This document shows, in pieces, positions 17,551 to 26,146 of a stretch of DNA of 64,000 nucleotides (the stretch's first letter is position 1; every line of letters begins with the position of its first letter). The stretch comes from Amycolatopsis eburnea (GTDB lineage: Bacteria > Actinomycetota > Actinomycetes > Mycobacteriales > Pseudonocardiaceae): contig NZ_RSEC01000032.1 of assembly GCF_003937945.1 (NCBI RefSeq), positions 248,001-312,000 on the forward strand, written 5' to 3'. A program made the position numbers and the translations under genes. The notes beneath the pieces are model-generated. The model made no database searches and was not told where the DNA came from. It saw only the letters and a program-made list of their open reading frames with translations.

Positions 17551-18206
17551 GAGCTCCGTCGCTGCCGCACCAGCCCGGACTCGTAGGCGAACACCACCAG
17601 CTGCGCCCGGTCGCGGGCGCGCAGCTTCGCCATGGCCCGGTTGACGTGCGTCTTCGCGGTCAGCGGGCTGATCACCATCCGCGCGGCGATCTCGTCGTTG
17701 GACAGGCCCCGCGCGACCAGGGCCACGGCCTCGCGCTCGCGGTTGGTCAGCTCCGCGAGGCCCTTCCCGGGTGCGGGCGGCTGGGTGACGTACCGGTCGA
17801 TCAGCTTGCGGGTGATCGACGGCGCGAGCAGGGCGTCACCCCGGGCGGCGACGCGGACGGCGTGCAGGAAGTCCTCCGGCCGGATGTCCTTGACGAGGAA
17901 CCCGGCCGCGCCGGCGCGCAGGGCTTCGAAGACGTACTCGTCCAGGCCGTAGTTGGTCAGGATGACGACGTGCACCGCGGCCAGCGCGGGGTCGGCCGCG
18001 ATGCGCCGGGTCGCTTCGAGGCCGTCGACGTCCGGCATCCGGACGTCGAGGAGCACGATGTCCGGCAGGTGTTCCCTCGCCAGCGCCACGGCTTCGCGGC
18101 CGTCGGCGGCCTCGGCGACCACCTCGACGCCGTCCTCGGCGTCCAGGAGCGCGCGGAAGCCGCTGCGGATGAGGGGCTGGTCGTCGGCCAGCAGGACGCG
18201 GATCAC
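17547..18206 (-). CDS. NarL/LuxR-family response regulator
   Basis: 219 residues: receiver with LLADDQP and phosphoacceptor Asp54 (VLLDVRMPDVDGLEA), conserved Lys in FLVKD. The LuxR HTH is at about 150-205 (LTNREREAVALVARGLSNDEIAARM). The start overlaps the 3' end of the kinase gene by 4 nt, so the two form one operon and a cognate pair. Confidence 0.93.
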   Translation of the reverse strand: MIRVLLADDQPLIRSGFRALLDAEDGVEVVAEAADGREAVALAREHLPDIVLLDVRMPDVDGLEATRRIAADPALAAVHVVILTNYGLDEYVFEALRAGAAGFLVKDIRPEDFLHAVRVAARGDALLAPSITRKLIDRYVTQPPAPGKGLAELTNREREAVALVARGLSNDEIAARMVISPLTAKTHVNRAMAKLRARDRAQLVVFAYESGLVRQRRSS

Positions 18207-19303
18207 GCCGGGTGGTCCACGGGCAGTTCGGCCTCGACGCGGAAGCCGCCTTCAGTGCGCGGAGCGGCTTCGAGCCGTCCGCCGAGCGCGGTGACGCGTT
18301 CGCGCATCCCGAGCAGGCCGACGCCCGGTTCCGGTGCGGCACCCGCGGTGGCGCGGCCGTCGTCGTCGACGCGGACGACGAGCGCGCCGGGCCGGTGGTC
18401 GATCCGGACCGACGCGGTGGCCGCGGCGGCGTGCCGGGCGACGTTGGTCAGCGCCTCCTGGACGATCCGGTAGGCGGTCCGGCCCACCGCGGCCGGCACC
18501 CCGGCGCCGCCACCTTCGATGGTGAGCCGCGCGTCGAGACCCGCGGTCCGTGCCTGGCGCACGAGTTCCGGGACGTCGTCGAGGCCGCGCGGCGGGTTCT
18601 TGTCGTCGTCGCGCAACGCTTCGAGGGTCGCGCGAAGTTCCCGCGCGGCTTCACGACCGGCGTCCCGGATCGCCAGCAGCGGCTCCGGCACGTCCTCGCC
18701 GCGCTTGTGCGCCAGGTGGACGGCGACTTCGGCCTGCACCTTGATGACCGAGATCTGGTGGGTGAGCGAGTCGTGCAGCTCCCGCGCGATGTGCAAGCGT
18801 TCTTCGTCGGCCCGCCGCCGCGCGGTCTCCTCGCGGGTGCGTTCGGCTTCGTCGGCGCGGCGCTCGGCCTGGCGCAGCGCCTCCCCGGCCGCGCCCGCCG
18901 CGATCAGCCACGCCAGCTGGAGGACGTCGCGCGACTGCGTGAAGGCCTGGCCCGCGTCGTGCAGGCCCGAAGCCAGGAGCGTCAGCGGCACCGCGCCCAG
19001 CATGGCCACCGACGCCACCACCGCGGCGACGCGGTGCCCCGCGCGAACCGCCGCGTAGACGGCGAAGAGGTAGGCCACGACCGGCACTTCGAACCCGGCA
19101 GCTTGGTAGACGAGTGCGCACACCGCGGTCGCCACCAACACGGCGACCGGCGCCCGGCGGCGCGGGAACAGGGCCAGCCCGCCCGCGACCAATGCGGCGT
19201 AACCCAGCGGGGACGGCGGGTGGTCCGCGGACAGCCCGGCGCTCAGCAACGCCACCGCCACGCCGGCGGCGATCACCCCGTCCACGATCCGCGCGCGGCT
19301 CAT
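18203..19303 (-). CDS. Sensor histidine kinase, HisKA_3 type
   Basis: 366 residues, several N-terminal membrane helices (about 10-140), a coiled linker, then the HisKA_3 dimerisation box RLHIARELHDSLTHQISVIKVQ with the phospho-accepting His. The ATPase end carries IVQEALTNVARHA and GVGLLGMRERVTALGG. No extracellular sensor domain, so it probably senses the membrane state. Partner of the downstream response regulator. Confidence 0.92.
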   Translation of the reverse strand: MSRARIVDGVIAAGVAVALLSAGLSADHPPSPLGYAALVAGGLALFPRRRAPVAVLVATAVCALVYQAAGFEVPVVAYLFAVYAAVRAGHRVAAVVASVAMLGAVPLTLLASGLHDAGQAFTQSRDVLQLAWLIAAGAAGEALRQAERRADEAERTREETARRRADEERLHIARELHDSLTHQISVIKVQAEVAVHLAHKRGEDVPEPLLAIRDAGREAARELRATLEALRDDDKNPPRGLDDVPELVRQARTAGLDARLTIEGGGAGVPAAVGRTAYRIVQEALTNVARHAAAATASVRIDHRPGALVVRVDDDGRATAGAAPEPGVGLLGMRERVTALGGRLEAAPRTEGGFRVEAELPVDHPA

Positions 19304-19349
19304 CCCCGCACCCTAGCCGCGCGGAACTGCCGCCCAGGGAGCATTTTCC

Positions 19350-19371
19350 GGCTACCGCGAACGCGGTAGCC
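19350..19371. promoter_or_regulatory. Perfect 22-bp dyad in a divergent intergenic region
   Basis: GGCTACCGC-GAAC-GCGGTAGCC, 9-bp perfect arms, located between the histidine kinase (minus) and the small membrane protein (plus). Because the genes diverge, it is better explained as an operator than a terminator; autoregulation by the nearby two-component system is possible. Confidence 0.45.
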
Positions 19372-19454
19372 CGATGTCGACGTCCGCACGACGACCGGCG
19401 GCGCCTTCGCGGACATGCTCGAGGACGTCCGATCCGGAACCGAAGGAGCAGCTC

Positions 19455-19769
19455 ATGAACATCGCCGCCAGCGCTTACGACCTGACGCCGGGACGGCTGT
19501 GGTCCCTGGTGGGCGCCGCACTGGGCATCGCCGGGGTGGTCTTGGGCGCGCTGGCCCTCCGCCGCGGCAAGGGCGCGGTCGCCGCGCTGGTCACGGGAGT
19601 CGCGGGCGTGGGCATCGGCGGGTGGGTCGTGGCCGCCGCGAAGGGCGGTCCGGGCACCGGCTACGGGATCGTCGGCGGCTACGCGGCGCTGGTGATCGGC
19701 CTGGTCGCGGCGGCACTCGGCGCGCTGGCGGCGGCTCGGTCGCGCGGTTTTGTCGGTGGTCGCCGCTAG
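19455..19769 (+). CDS. Small four-helix membrane protein, DUF6223-like
   Basis: 104 residues from ATG 19455 with AAGGAGC 5 nt upstream. Nearly all Gly/Ala/Val/Leu with about three to four membrane segments, beginning TPGRLWSLVGAALGIAGVVLGALALRRGKG. It resembles the DUF6223 group of actinomycete membrane proteins; function unknown. It follows a divergent two-component operon across a perfect dyad and may be its target. Confidence 0.75.
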   Translation: MNIAASAYDLTPGRLWSLVGAALGIAGVVLGALALRRGKGAVAALVTGVAGVGIGGWVVAAAKGGPGTGYGIVGGYAALVIGLVAAALGALAAARSRGFVGGRR

Positions 19770-19779
19770 CGTCGGCGGC

Positions 19780-20118
19780 ATGTACGAAGTCGACTTCGCC
19801 GAGTTCCCGTCCGCCTCCGCCACGGCGTCCGGGCAGTTCTTCGAGCGCGCCTTCGGCTGGCGCGTGACACCGTACGGCCCGGACTACACCGACGTCCGGG
19901 CCGCCGGCCTCACGTTCGGGTTCCAGTCCGACGCGGCGGAGCGGCCCAGCGCGCCCCTGATCACGATCCGCACCGACGACCTCCCCGCCGCCCGCGAGGC
20001 GGTGGTGGCCGCGGGCGGCGAGGTGACCAAGGAACCGTTCTCCTTCCCCGGCGGGCGGCGGTTCCACTTCCGGGAGCCGGGCGGGAGCGAGCTGGCGGTG
20101 TGGTGCCCGGCGGAGTAG
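19780..20118 (+). CDS. VOC (glyoxalase/bleomycin-resistance) family protein
   Basis: 112 residues with the beta-alpha-beta-beta-beta pattern of a VOC protein: SASATASGQFFERAFGWRVTPYG, LITIRTDDLPAAREAVVAAGGEV, FHFREPGGSELAVW. Binds a metal or small ligand in this family; specific role unknown. ATG 19780 begins 10 nt after the previous stop. Confidence 0.85.
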   Translation: MYEVDFAEFPSASATASGQFFERAFGWRVTPYGPDYTDVRAAGLTFGFQSDAAERPSAPLITIRTDDLPAAREAVVAAGGEVTKEPFSFPGGRRFHFREPGGSELAVWCPAE

Positions 20119-20127
20119 TTCGCCGTT

Positions 20128-21180
20128 CTACTGGGACACCGCCGCCATCGCGGCCTGCGGCTGATCGAGGTACCCCTCCGCGCCACCGCCGTAGTACGTC
20201 GCCGGGTCGCCGGGCGCGAGCGGGAGGTCGAGCGCGAACCGCGTCACCAGGTCCGGGTTCGCGACGAAGTGCCGGGCGAAGGAAACCGCGTCGGCGATCC
20301 CGGCGTCGAGCACGGCGTTGCCGGTGTCGCGGCCGAAACCGTTGTTGACGATGACGAAACCGCCGAACAGCCGCCGGTACCGCGCGAAGGCGGCGAAGTC
20401 CGGTCCGGTGTCGGGCCCGCGCAGGTGCAGGTAGTCCACGTCGAGCGCGGCGACGAGCGCGTCGTACTCGGTGCGGAGCTCCTCGTCCACGGTGAACAGC
20501 CCGCCGGTCCACCACGGCGACAGCCGGACGCCGACGCGGCCGTGTTCGCGGGCCGCCTCGACGACCTCCGTGAGCAGGCGCCGCCGGTTGGCCGCGGACC
20601 CACCGTAGGCGTCGGTGCGGTGGTTGAGCCGCGGGTGCAGGAACTGGGCGAGCAGGTACACGCCGTTGGCCGCGATCTCGACGCCGTCGAAGCCGGCGCG
20701 GCGCGCGTTCCTCGCCGCCGCGCCGTAGTCCGCGACGGTGGCGCGGATCTCGGCGACGCTCATCGCCCGCGGAGTCGGCGTCGAACTACGTCCGGAGGCG
20801 AGGTGCACTGGCTCTTCGGGGTTCACCGCCGACGGCCCGGCCGGGTGCGCGCCGAGGATGTCCGGGTGCGAAACGGCCCCGGTGTGCCACAGCTGCACCA
20901 CGATCCGGCCGCCCAGCGAGTGCACGACGTCGGTCACCCGCCGCCAGCCCGCAACCTGCTCGTCGGTGTAGAGGCCCGGGACGTTCTCGAAGCCGATGGC
21001 CCGTTCGCTCACCCAGGTCGCCTCGGCGACGACGAGCCCGGCGCCGGCGCGCTGCGCGTAGTAGGCGGTCTGCAGGTCGCCGGGCACGCCGTCGGGGACG
21101 CGGGCCCGGGTGGTCGGCGCCAGCACGACGCGGTTCGGCAGGCGCCAGCCGCCCAGGTCGGCGGGGGTCAGCAAGCTCAT
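20128..21180 (-). CDS. Old Yellow Enzyme family flavoprotein with altered catalytic pair
   Basis: 350 residues, FMN TIM barrel: NRVVLAPTTRAR, GGRIVVQLWHTGAVSHPDI, HRTDAYGGSAANRRRLLTEVV and GVRLSP are typical of NemA/OYE alkene reductases. The strand that normally reads E-L-H-x-A-N-G-Y-L-L reads VEIAANGVYLLAQF, so the substrate-binding His (and the paired Asn/His) appear replaced by Ala and Gly. Activity may be changed or lost. A SigJ-like sigma factor diverges 65 bp away. Confidence 0.88.
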   Translation of the reverse strand: MSLLTPADLGGWRLPNRVVLAPTTRARVPDGVPGDLQTAYYAQRAGAGLVVAEATWVSERAIGFENVPGLYTDEQVAGWRRVTDVVHSLGGRIVVQLWHTGAVSHPDILGAHPAGPSAVNPEEPVHLASGRSSTPTPRAMSVAEIRATVADYGAAARNARRAGFDGVEIAANGVYLLAQFLHPRLNHRTDAYGGSAANRRRLLTEVVEAAREHGRVGVRLSPWWTGGLFTVDEELRTEYDALVAALDVDYLHLRGPDTGPDFAAFARYRRLFGGFVIVNNGFGRDTGNAVLDAGIADAVSFARHFVANPDLVTRFALDLPLAPGDPATYYGGGAEGYLDQPQAAMAAVSQ

Positions 21181-21245
21181 TCGGTCACCTCTGGTTGTCG
21201 TCGGTCGTCGAAGGAGCGACGGTGGGCGGCGGCGAAAGGTGACCG

Positions 21246-22106
21246 ATGGACGAGCTGGCGGAGTTGTTCGAGGCCGAGCGCGGCAGGCTGCGCGGGCTGG
21301 CCTACCGGATGCTCGGCTCGGCGGCCGAAGCGGACGACGCCGTCCAGGAAGCCTGGCTGCGGCTCACCCGGGCCGGGTCCGTCGACAACCTGGCGGCGTG
21401 GCTGACCACGGTCGTTTCCCGCGTCTGCCTCGACGTGCTGCGCTCCCGGAAGGCCCGGCGCGAAGAGCCGTTCGAGGTGGTGCCGGAGCCGGTCGCGCAC
21501 ACCGATCCGGCCGGTGAAGTCGAGCTGGCCGACTCGGTGGGCCGCGCGCTGCTCGTCGTGCTGGACGCGCTGGGGCCCGCCGAGCGGATCGCGTTCGTGC
21601 TGCACGACCTGTTCGCGGTGCCGTTCGACCGGATCGCGCCGGTGCTCGACCGCACGCCGGTGGCGGCGAAGAAGCTGGCGAGCCGGGCGCGGCACCGGGT
21701 GCGGGGCACGTCCCCGCTGCCGCCCGCCGACCTGGCTCGGCACCGCCGGGTGGTGGACGCGTTCCTGACCGCGGCCCGCGGCGGCGACCTCGCCACGCTG
21801 CTCGAAGTGCTGGCCCCGGACGTCGTCCGCCGCGCCGACGCGGCCGCGCTGCCGGCGGGAGCGGCGCTCGAAGTGCGGGGAGCCCGTGCGGTGGCGGAGG
21901 AAACGCAGGTGTTCGGGAAGCGGGCCCGGTTCGCCGAAGCGGCGCTGATCGACGGCTCGATCGGGGTCGTCGTCGCTCCGCGCGGACGGCTTTCGCTCGT
22001 GCTCACCGTGGTGGTCGAGGGCGATCGGGTGGCGGCGTACGAGGTGATCGCGGATCCCGCGCGCCTTGCCTCCCTGCACATCGCGGTCGACCACTCGAAC
22101 AGGTGA
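21246..22106 (+). CDS. SigJ-type ECF sigma factor with SnoaL-like C-terminus
   Basis: 286 residues. Sigma region 2 (about 5-75: LRGLAYRMLGSAAEADDAVQEAWLRL) and region 4 (about 110-165) are followed by a SnoaL/NTF2-like domain (about 175-285) characteristic of the ECF41 (SigJ) group. There the extra domain, rather than an anti-sigma protein, controls activity. ECF41 factors usually regulate an adjacent oxidoreductase or carboxymuconolactone decarboxylase; here the divergent OYE-family gene is the natural target. Confidence 0.9.
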   Translation: MDELAELFEAERGRLRGLAYRMLGSAAEADDAVQEAWLRLTRAGSVDNLAAWLTTVVSRVCLDVLRSRKARREEPFEVVPEPVAHTDPAGEVELADSVGRALLVVLDALGPAERIAFVLHDLFAVPFDRIAPVLDRTPVAAKKLASRARHRVRGTSPLPPADLARHRRVVDAFLTAARGGDLATLLEVLAPDVVRRADAAALPAGAALEVRGARAVAEETQVFGKRARFAEAALIDGSIGVVVAPRGRLSLVLTVVVEGDRVAAYEVIADPARLASLHIAVDHSNR

Positions 22107-22149
22107 TCGAATGCGACTCCCTTGACAGCAGGCTCCTGAGCGGGCCACG

Positions 22150-22179
22150 ATGAACACATGTTCATGAACGAGTGTTCAT
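22150..22179. promoter_or_regulatory. Double TetR-type operator upstream of the methyltransferase
   Basis: Two abutting copies of TGAAC-N4-GTTCA (22151-22164 and 22165-22178), together a 30-bp near-perfect palindrome running ATGAACAC to GTGTTCAT. It sits directly before the methyltransferase ATG at 22195. The TetR-family gene just downstream of the methyltransferase is the likely binder. Confidence 0.7.
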
Positions 22180-22194
22180 GGAATGGAGGCTGAG

Positions 22195-23013
22195 ATGACC
22201 GGGATCGTCAACACCGCGCAGGCCGAAGCGTGGAACGGGTACGAGGGGGAGCATTGGGCGACGAACGCCGACCGCTATGACGCGGTGAACAGCGGTTTCA
22301 ACCACTACTTGCTCGACCAGGTCGGCTTGACGGACCGGGTCCTCGACATCGGCTGCGGCAACGGCCAGCTGACCCGGCTGGCGGCGACCCGCGCCCGGTC
22401 CGTGACCGGCGTGGACCTGTCCGGCCCGATGCTCGCGACGGCACGGGCCCGGGCGGCGGAGTCCCCGAACGTGACCTTCGAGCAGGGCGACGCGCAGGTC
22501 CACCCGTTCCCCGACGGCGGCTTCGACCTGGCCGTGAGCCGCTTCGGCGTGATGTTCTTCGCCGACCCGGTGGCCGCGTTCGCCAACATCCACCGGGCGC
22601 TGAGCGCAGGCGGCCGCCTGGCGTTCCTGTGCATGACGGCTTTGTCCGGCACGGACCTCGGCCGGCTGTTCGGCGCGATGGCGCCGTACCTCCCCCAGCC
22701 GACCGGCCCGGACGGCAGCGGCCCGACGTCCTTCGCGGACCCGGACCGGACGAAGGCGGTGCTGACCGAAGCGGGCTTCGAAGACGTGACGTGCACCCAC
22801 GTCGAGGCGGACCAGGTCTGGGGCCACGACGTCCCGGACGCGGCGAAGTTCATCGCCGGCTGGGGCCCGGTCCGCCACCACCTGGGCCTCGTCGACCCCA
22901 AGACGGCGGCCGAGGCGACCGGCGCCCTCACCGCGGCGCTGGAGGAGTTCGCGAAACCGGACGCGGTCCGCCTGCGCGGCACGGCGTGGCTGGTCACGGG
23001 AAGGAGGTCGTGA
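22195..23013 (+). CDS. Class I SAM-dependent methyltransferase
   Basis: 272 residues. Motif I is VLDIGCGNGQLTRLAA, motif II-like region GVDLSGPMLATARARA and motif III FDLAVSRFGVMFFADP. Start ATG 22195 rather than ATG 22183 because TGGAGG lies 5-11 nt upstream of it. Substrate unknown. Preceded by a double palindromic operator and followed 16 nt later by a TetR gene, the usual set-up of a small-molecule-induced detoxification unit. Confidence 0.9.
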   Translation: MTGIVNTAQAEAWNGYEGEHWATNADRYDAVNSGFNHYLLDQVGLTDRVLDIGCGNGQLTRLAATRARSVTGVDLSGPMLATARARAAESPNVTFEQGDAQVHPFPDGGFDLAVSRFGVMFFADPVAAFANIHRALSAGGRLAFLCMTALSGTDLGRLFGAMAPYLPQPTGPDGSGPTSFADPDRTKAVLTEAGFEDVTCTHVEADQVWGHDVPDAAKFIAGWGPVRHHLGLVDPKTAAEATGALTAALEEFAKPDAVRLRGTAWLVTGRRS

Positions 23014-23029
23014 CGCGGGTCCCCGTACG

Positions 23030-23641
23030 ATGGCGGTGATGTCACCGAGGAAAGCCGCGGCCCAGAAGGACGGGCAGTCCCTGCACGACCTCTTGGTCGA
23101 AGCCGCCGAGAAGCTGATCGCCACCCGCGGCACAGCGGGCCTGACGGTGCGCGAAATAGCGCGCACGGCAGGCGTCGCCGACGGCGTGCTGTACAACCAC
23201 TTCTCCGACAAGGAGGAGCTGGTGGCCTGGGCACTGGACCGCCACGTCCGCGGCGCGGAGACGTTGCTGGGCAAGCTCCCGGTGGCGGGCGAAGGAACCC
23301 TGGCGGCCAACCTCGAGCGTCACCTGGAGTACGGCCTCGGCCTCCACCGCGTGATCGTCCCGGCCTTCAGCGGCCTCTACGGCAACCCGGAGATCCTCCA
23401 GCGCTTCGCGGACCTCGGCGAGCGCCCGGCCGACTGGCGCGACCGCCTGCTGGCGTATCTGAAGGAGGAGCAAGCCCTGGGCAGGCTCCACCCGGAGTCC
23501 GATGTGGACGCGGCAGCAGCCCTGCTGGTGGGCTACTGCCACGAGACGGTCCTGGGCACGATCTTCCCCCACGCAAGCCGAACGAACCCCCCGGAGCCGG
23601 AAGCGGTGGTCCGCACGGTGCTCAACGGCATCGCCCCGTAA
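23030..23641 (+). CDS. TetR-family repressor
   Basis: 203 residues (ATG 23030; ATG 23039 is an alternative). N-terminal HTH: LIATRGTAGLTVREIARTAGVADGVLYNHFSDKEELV. The C-terminal helical ligand-binding domain is normal length. Probably represses the methyltransferase-tetR unit through the TGAAC-N4-GTTCA sites at 22150-22179. Confidence 0.9.
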   Translation: MAVMSPRKAAAQKDGQSLHDLLVEAAEKLIATRGTAGLTVREIARTAGVADGVLYNHFSDKEELVAWALDRHVRGAETLLGKLPVAGEGTLAANLERHLEYGLGLHRVIVPAFSGLYGNPEILQRFADLGERPADWRDRLLAYLKEEQALGRLHPESDVDAAAALLVGYCHETVLGTIFPHASRTNPPEPEAVVRTVLNGIAP

Positions 23642-23940
23642 CGGCACCCGCCACCCTCTCACCGCACCCACCCCGCGATCCCGCCCATCGTCGGCGGAGC
23701 ACGCCCCCGACCAACGCACTCATCCGCCCGCCGGCGCGGCGGCCGTGCCGACCCAAGGCGCCGCCGGGTCTCCGATCGCCCACCCACGGCTCCGCGGCCC
23801 ACCCGCGCGGCACTACCGACCGACCGGCACCGGCGCGCCCCCTCACAACCGAGCCCACCACCACTCGCGCAAGCCCGACCGCCACGAACTCCACGCACGC
23901 TCCGCCCGTCACCGCAACCGCCCACCCCCGGCAAGCCCGC
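23642..23940. other. Gene-free stretch, strongly C-rich on the plus strand
   Basis: About 299 bp between convergent genes with no convincing ORF, repeat or hairpin. The plus strand is very rich in C and poor in G and T (runs such as CACCC and CCGCC). Minus-strand ORFs of 91-96 codons exist but have biased, featureless composition and no ribosome site. It may be a decayed gene or unstructured convergent spacer. Confidence 0.5.
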
Positions 23941-24327
23941 CTAAACCATCGGATTCCCGCTCACCGTCACCTCCGGCACCTCCTGCACCACATCCCAATG
24001 CTCCACGATCCGCCCCTCCCGCACCCGCATCACATCCGCGATCGCGCTCCCCCGCGAATCGGGCGTCAACCGCATCAAGCTGTGCGTGCAAACCAGATCC
24101 CCCTCCGCGACCACCCGCCGCACCTCCAACCTCAGCTCCGGAAACCTCTCCACGAACCGCGCCAGATACCGGGCCGATTCCGCCGCGTCCCCCGGCGCGT
24201 GCGGGTTGTGCTGGACATACCCCTCGCCCACATACGTCTCGAACGCCGCCACCGGGCGTTTCTCACCGAAGGCCATCTGGAGGAACCCGAGGACCACTTC
24301 CTTGTTCCGCTGCGAATCCGTCATCAC
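23941..24327 (-). CDS. SnoaL-like / NTF2-fold protein
   Basis: 128 residues (ATG 24327 or 24324). VVLGFLQMAFGEKRPVAAFETYV, YVQHNPHAPGDAAE and the final strand GRIVEHWDVVQEVPE match the SnoaL-like polyketide cyclase/ester hydrolase family. Divergent from a LysR gene with 93 bp between, so likely the LysR target. Enzymatic role unknown. Confidence 0.88.
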   Translation of the reverse strand: MMTDSQRNKEVVLGFLQMAFGEKRPVAAFETYVGEGYVQHNPHAPGDAAESARYLARFVERFPELRLEVRRVVAEGDLVCTHSLMRLTPDSRGSAIADVMRVREGRIVEHWDVVQEVPEVTVSGNPMV

Positions 24328-24420
24328 TGTCCGTCCTTTGTGGAGTTATCGACACCAACCCCACCATTCGCGAAACAGAAAGGGAAAGACCTGTGGACTC
24401 TGCCGCGATACTCTCCCGGT

Positions 24421-25320
24421 ATGGACGATGTCGAGGTCCGTGAGCTGCGGTATTTCCGCGCGGTCGCCGAGGAGCTGAACTTCTCCCGCGCGGCCGAGCG
24501 GCTCGGGATGGCGCAGCCGCCCCTGTCGCGGGCGATCCGGTTGCTGGAGCGGCGGCTCGGCGTGCAGCTCTTCGAACGCACCAGCCGGCACGTCTCGCTG
24601 ACGCCGGCCGGGAACGTCCTGTTCGTCGAGTCCGCGAAGGCGCTGGACGCCGTCGCCGCGGCGGTGCGGCGGACGCGGCGGGCTGTTCAGCAGCTGCCGG
24701 CGCTCGTCGTCACCGCGAAGCCCGGGGTCGCGACCGATCTGCTGCGGCGGATCGCCGACGCGCACCCGGATCCGGTGGAAATCCGGGTCAGCGGGTTCGG
24801 CGAGCAGGCCGGCCTGCTGCGCGATGGCCAGGCCGACGTCGCCGTGCTGGGCTGCCCGGGCGACCACGACGGGCTGGACGTCGAAGTGCTCGTCAGCGAG
24901 CCGCGGGTCGCCGCGCTGCCTGCGGGGCACGAGCTGGCCCGGCGCTCGGTACTGACCTGCGCCGACTTCGCCGGGCGGGCGACGCCGCTCTGGCCGGGTT
25001 CGTCCGCCGCGGAGCGGGCGTACTGGTCGGGGCAGGACGTCACCGGCGGGCCGGTGACGCCGGGGCCGGTGGTGCGCGACAGCGCTCAGCTGCTGGAGAC
25101 CGTCGCGCTCGGGCAGGCGATCGCGCTGCTGCCCGCGTCGGTGGCCGACCTGCGCTCGCGCAACGACGTCGTCTACCGGCCGGTGGTGGACGCGACACCG
25201 TACGCGCTCGCGCTCGCCTGGGCGGCCACCGCGCGGGACGTGCGGATCGCGCGGTTCGTGCGGACCGCCGTCGAGATCAGCGAAGCACGACCTCGGCCGG
25301 GAGCTGTGCCGGCGGGGTGA
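24421..25320 (+). CDS. LysR-family transcriptional regulator
   Basis: 299 residues from ATG 24421. The wHTH MDDVEVRELRYFRAVAEELNFSRAAERLGMAQPPLSRAI is textbook LysR; residues 90-295 form the periplasmic-binding-like effector domain. Divergent arrangement with the SnoaL-like gene implies shared regulation of the 93-bp intergenic region. The 3' end overlaps the convergent transglutaminase-like gene by 44 nt. Confidence 0.93.
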   Translation: MDDVEVRELRYFRAVAEELNFSRAAERLGMAQPPLSRAIRLLERRLGVQLFERTSRHVSLTPAGNVLFVESAKALDAVAAAVRRTRRAVQQLPALVVTAKPGVATDLLRRIADAHPDPVEIRVSGFGEQAGLLRDGQADVAVLGCPGDHDGLDVEVLVSEPRVAALPAGHELARRSVLTCADFAGRATPLWPGSSAAERAYWSGQDVTGGPVTPGPVVRDSAQLLETVALGQAIALLPASVADLRSRNDVVYRPVVDATPYALALAWAATARDVRIARFVRTAVEISEARPRPGAVPAG

Positions 25321-26137
25321 GCGAGCGGATCACCGGCGGCACCCGGACGTCGTCGGCCTCGAAGGCGACGCGCAGCTGATCGACGTCTGCGTCGGCCATC
25401 AGCTCGGCCAGCTCGTCGGTGCGGGCGATGGCCGCCGGGTCGGGGGCGGCGGTGTCGAGGGTGCCCCAGAGGTCCCACTGGAGCATCTCGTGCTTGTTGA
25501 GCGAGGCGAGGTCGAGCACGAGGCTGTGCCGCGCGTACGGGAGGCCGCGCAGGAACGGGGCGTCCAGGTCCGGGGAGACGACCAGCCTGGCCGGGTCGAG
25601 GTCGCCCGCGCGGGCCGCCGTCCACGCGTCGGCGCCGGTGAGGAACTGGTCGCGGGGGACGTCGAGGAGGTCGAACGCGACGTTGCCGCCGAAGCCCGGT
25701 TCGACCAGGTGCCAGCCGGTGCCGTCGTGGACTTCGGCGACGACGTGGTCGAGGTACCAGCCGGGCATCAGGTAGCCGGCGAAGCCGACGCGGGCGCGGG
25801 CCGGGATGCCGTGGTGGCGGGCCATCGAGACGAACAGGAGGGTGTAATCACGGCAGCAGCCGACGATCCGGTGCAGCGGCGGGCGCGGTCCGCCGGGTGG
25901 GGCCGGGTCGAGTTCGCGCAGGCGCGCGAACATGTCCGACGCGTAGCGCAAGGTGATCTCACCCCGGCGCGAAGTCGGGAAGCCGTGCTGCGTGATGTCG
26001 CCGTGGGCCCAGTAGTGGAACACGAGCTGGAACGCCGCCGCGCGCAGGGCGTCGAGGTCGCGGGGTGTCGTGTCGAGCCAGGACGCCTGGGGGCCCGGGT
26101 CGGTGAAACGGCTTTGGCTGACGTAGAAGTCGTCCAT
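25277..26137 (-). CDS. Transglutaminase-like cysteine protease-fold protein
   Basis: 286 residues. The transglutaminase core has the catalytic Cys in VGCCRDYTLLFVSMARHHGIPAR, His in WYLDHVVAEVHDGTGWHLVEP and a downstream Asp/Glu region. The C-terminal 110 residues appear family-specific. No signal peptide, so cytoplasmic. Function unknown; such proteins may be peptidases or amidases. Confidence 0.88.
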   Translation of the reverse strand: MDDFYVSQSRFTDPGPQASWLDTTPRDLDALRAAAFQLVFHYWAHGDITQHGFPTSRRGEITLRYASDMFARLRELDPAPPGGPRPPLHRIVGCCRDYTLLFVSMARHHGIPARARVGFAGYLMPGWYLDHVVAEVHDGTGWHLVEPGFGGNVAFDLLDVPRDQFLTGADAWTAARAGDLDPARLVVSPDLDAPFLRGLPYARHSLVLDLASLNKHEMLQWDLWGTLDTAAPDPAAIARTDELAELMADADVDQLRVAFEADDVRVPPVIRSLTPPAQLPAEVVLR

Positions 26138-26146
26138 GAGCCGACG

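Noticed and set aside
23622..23934. Minus-strand ORFs of 91-96 codons in the C-rich gap
   Set aside because: No ribosome site, biased Gly/Arg composition and no recognisable motif.
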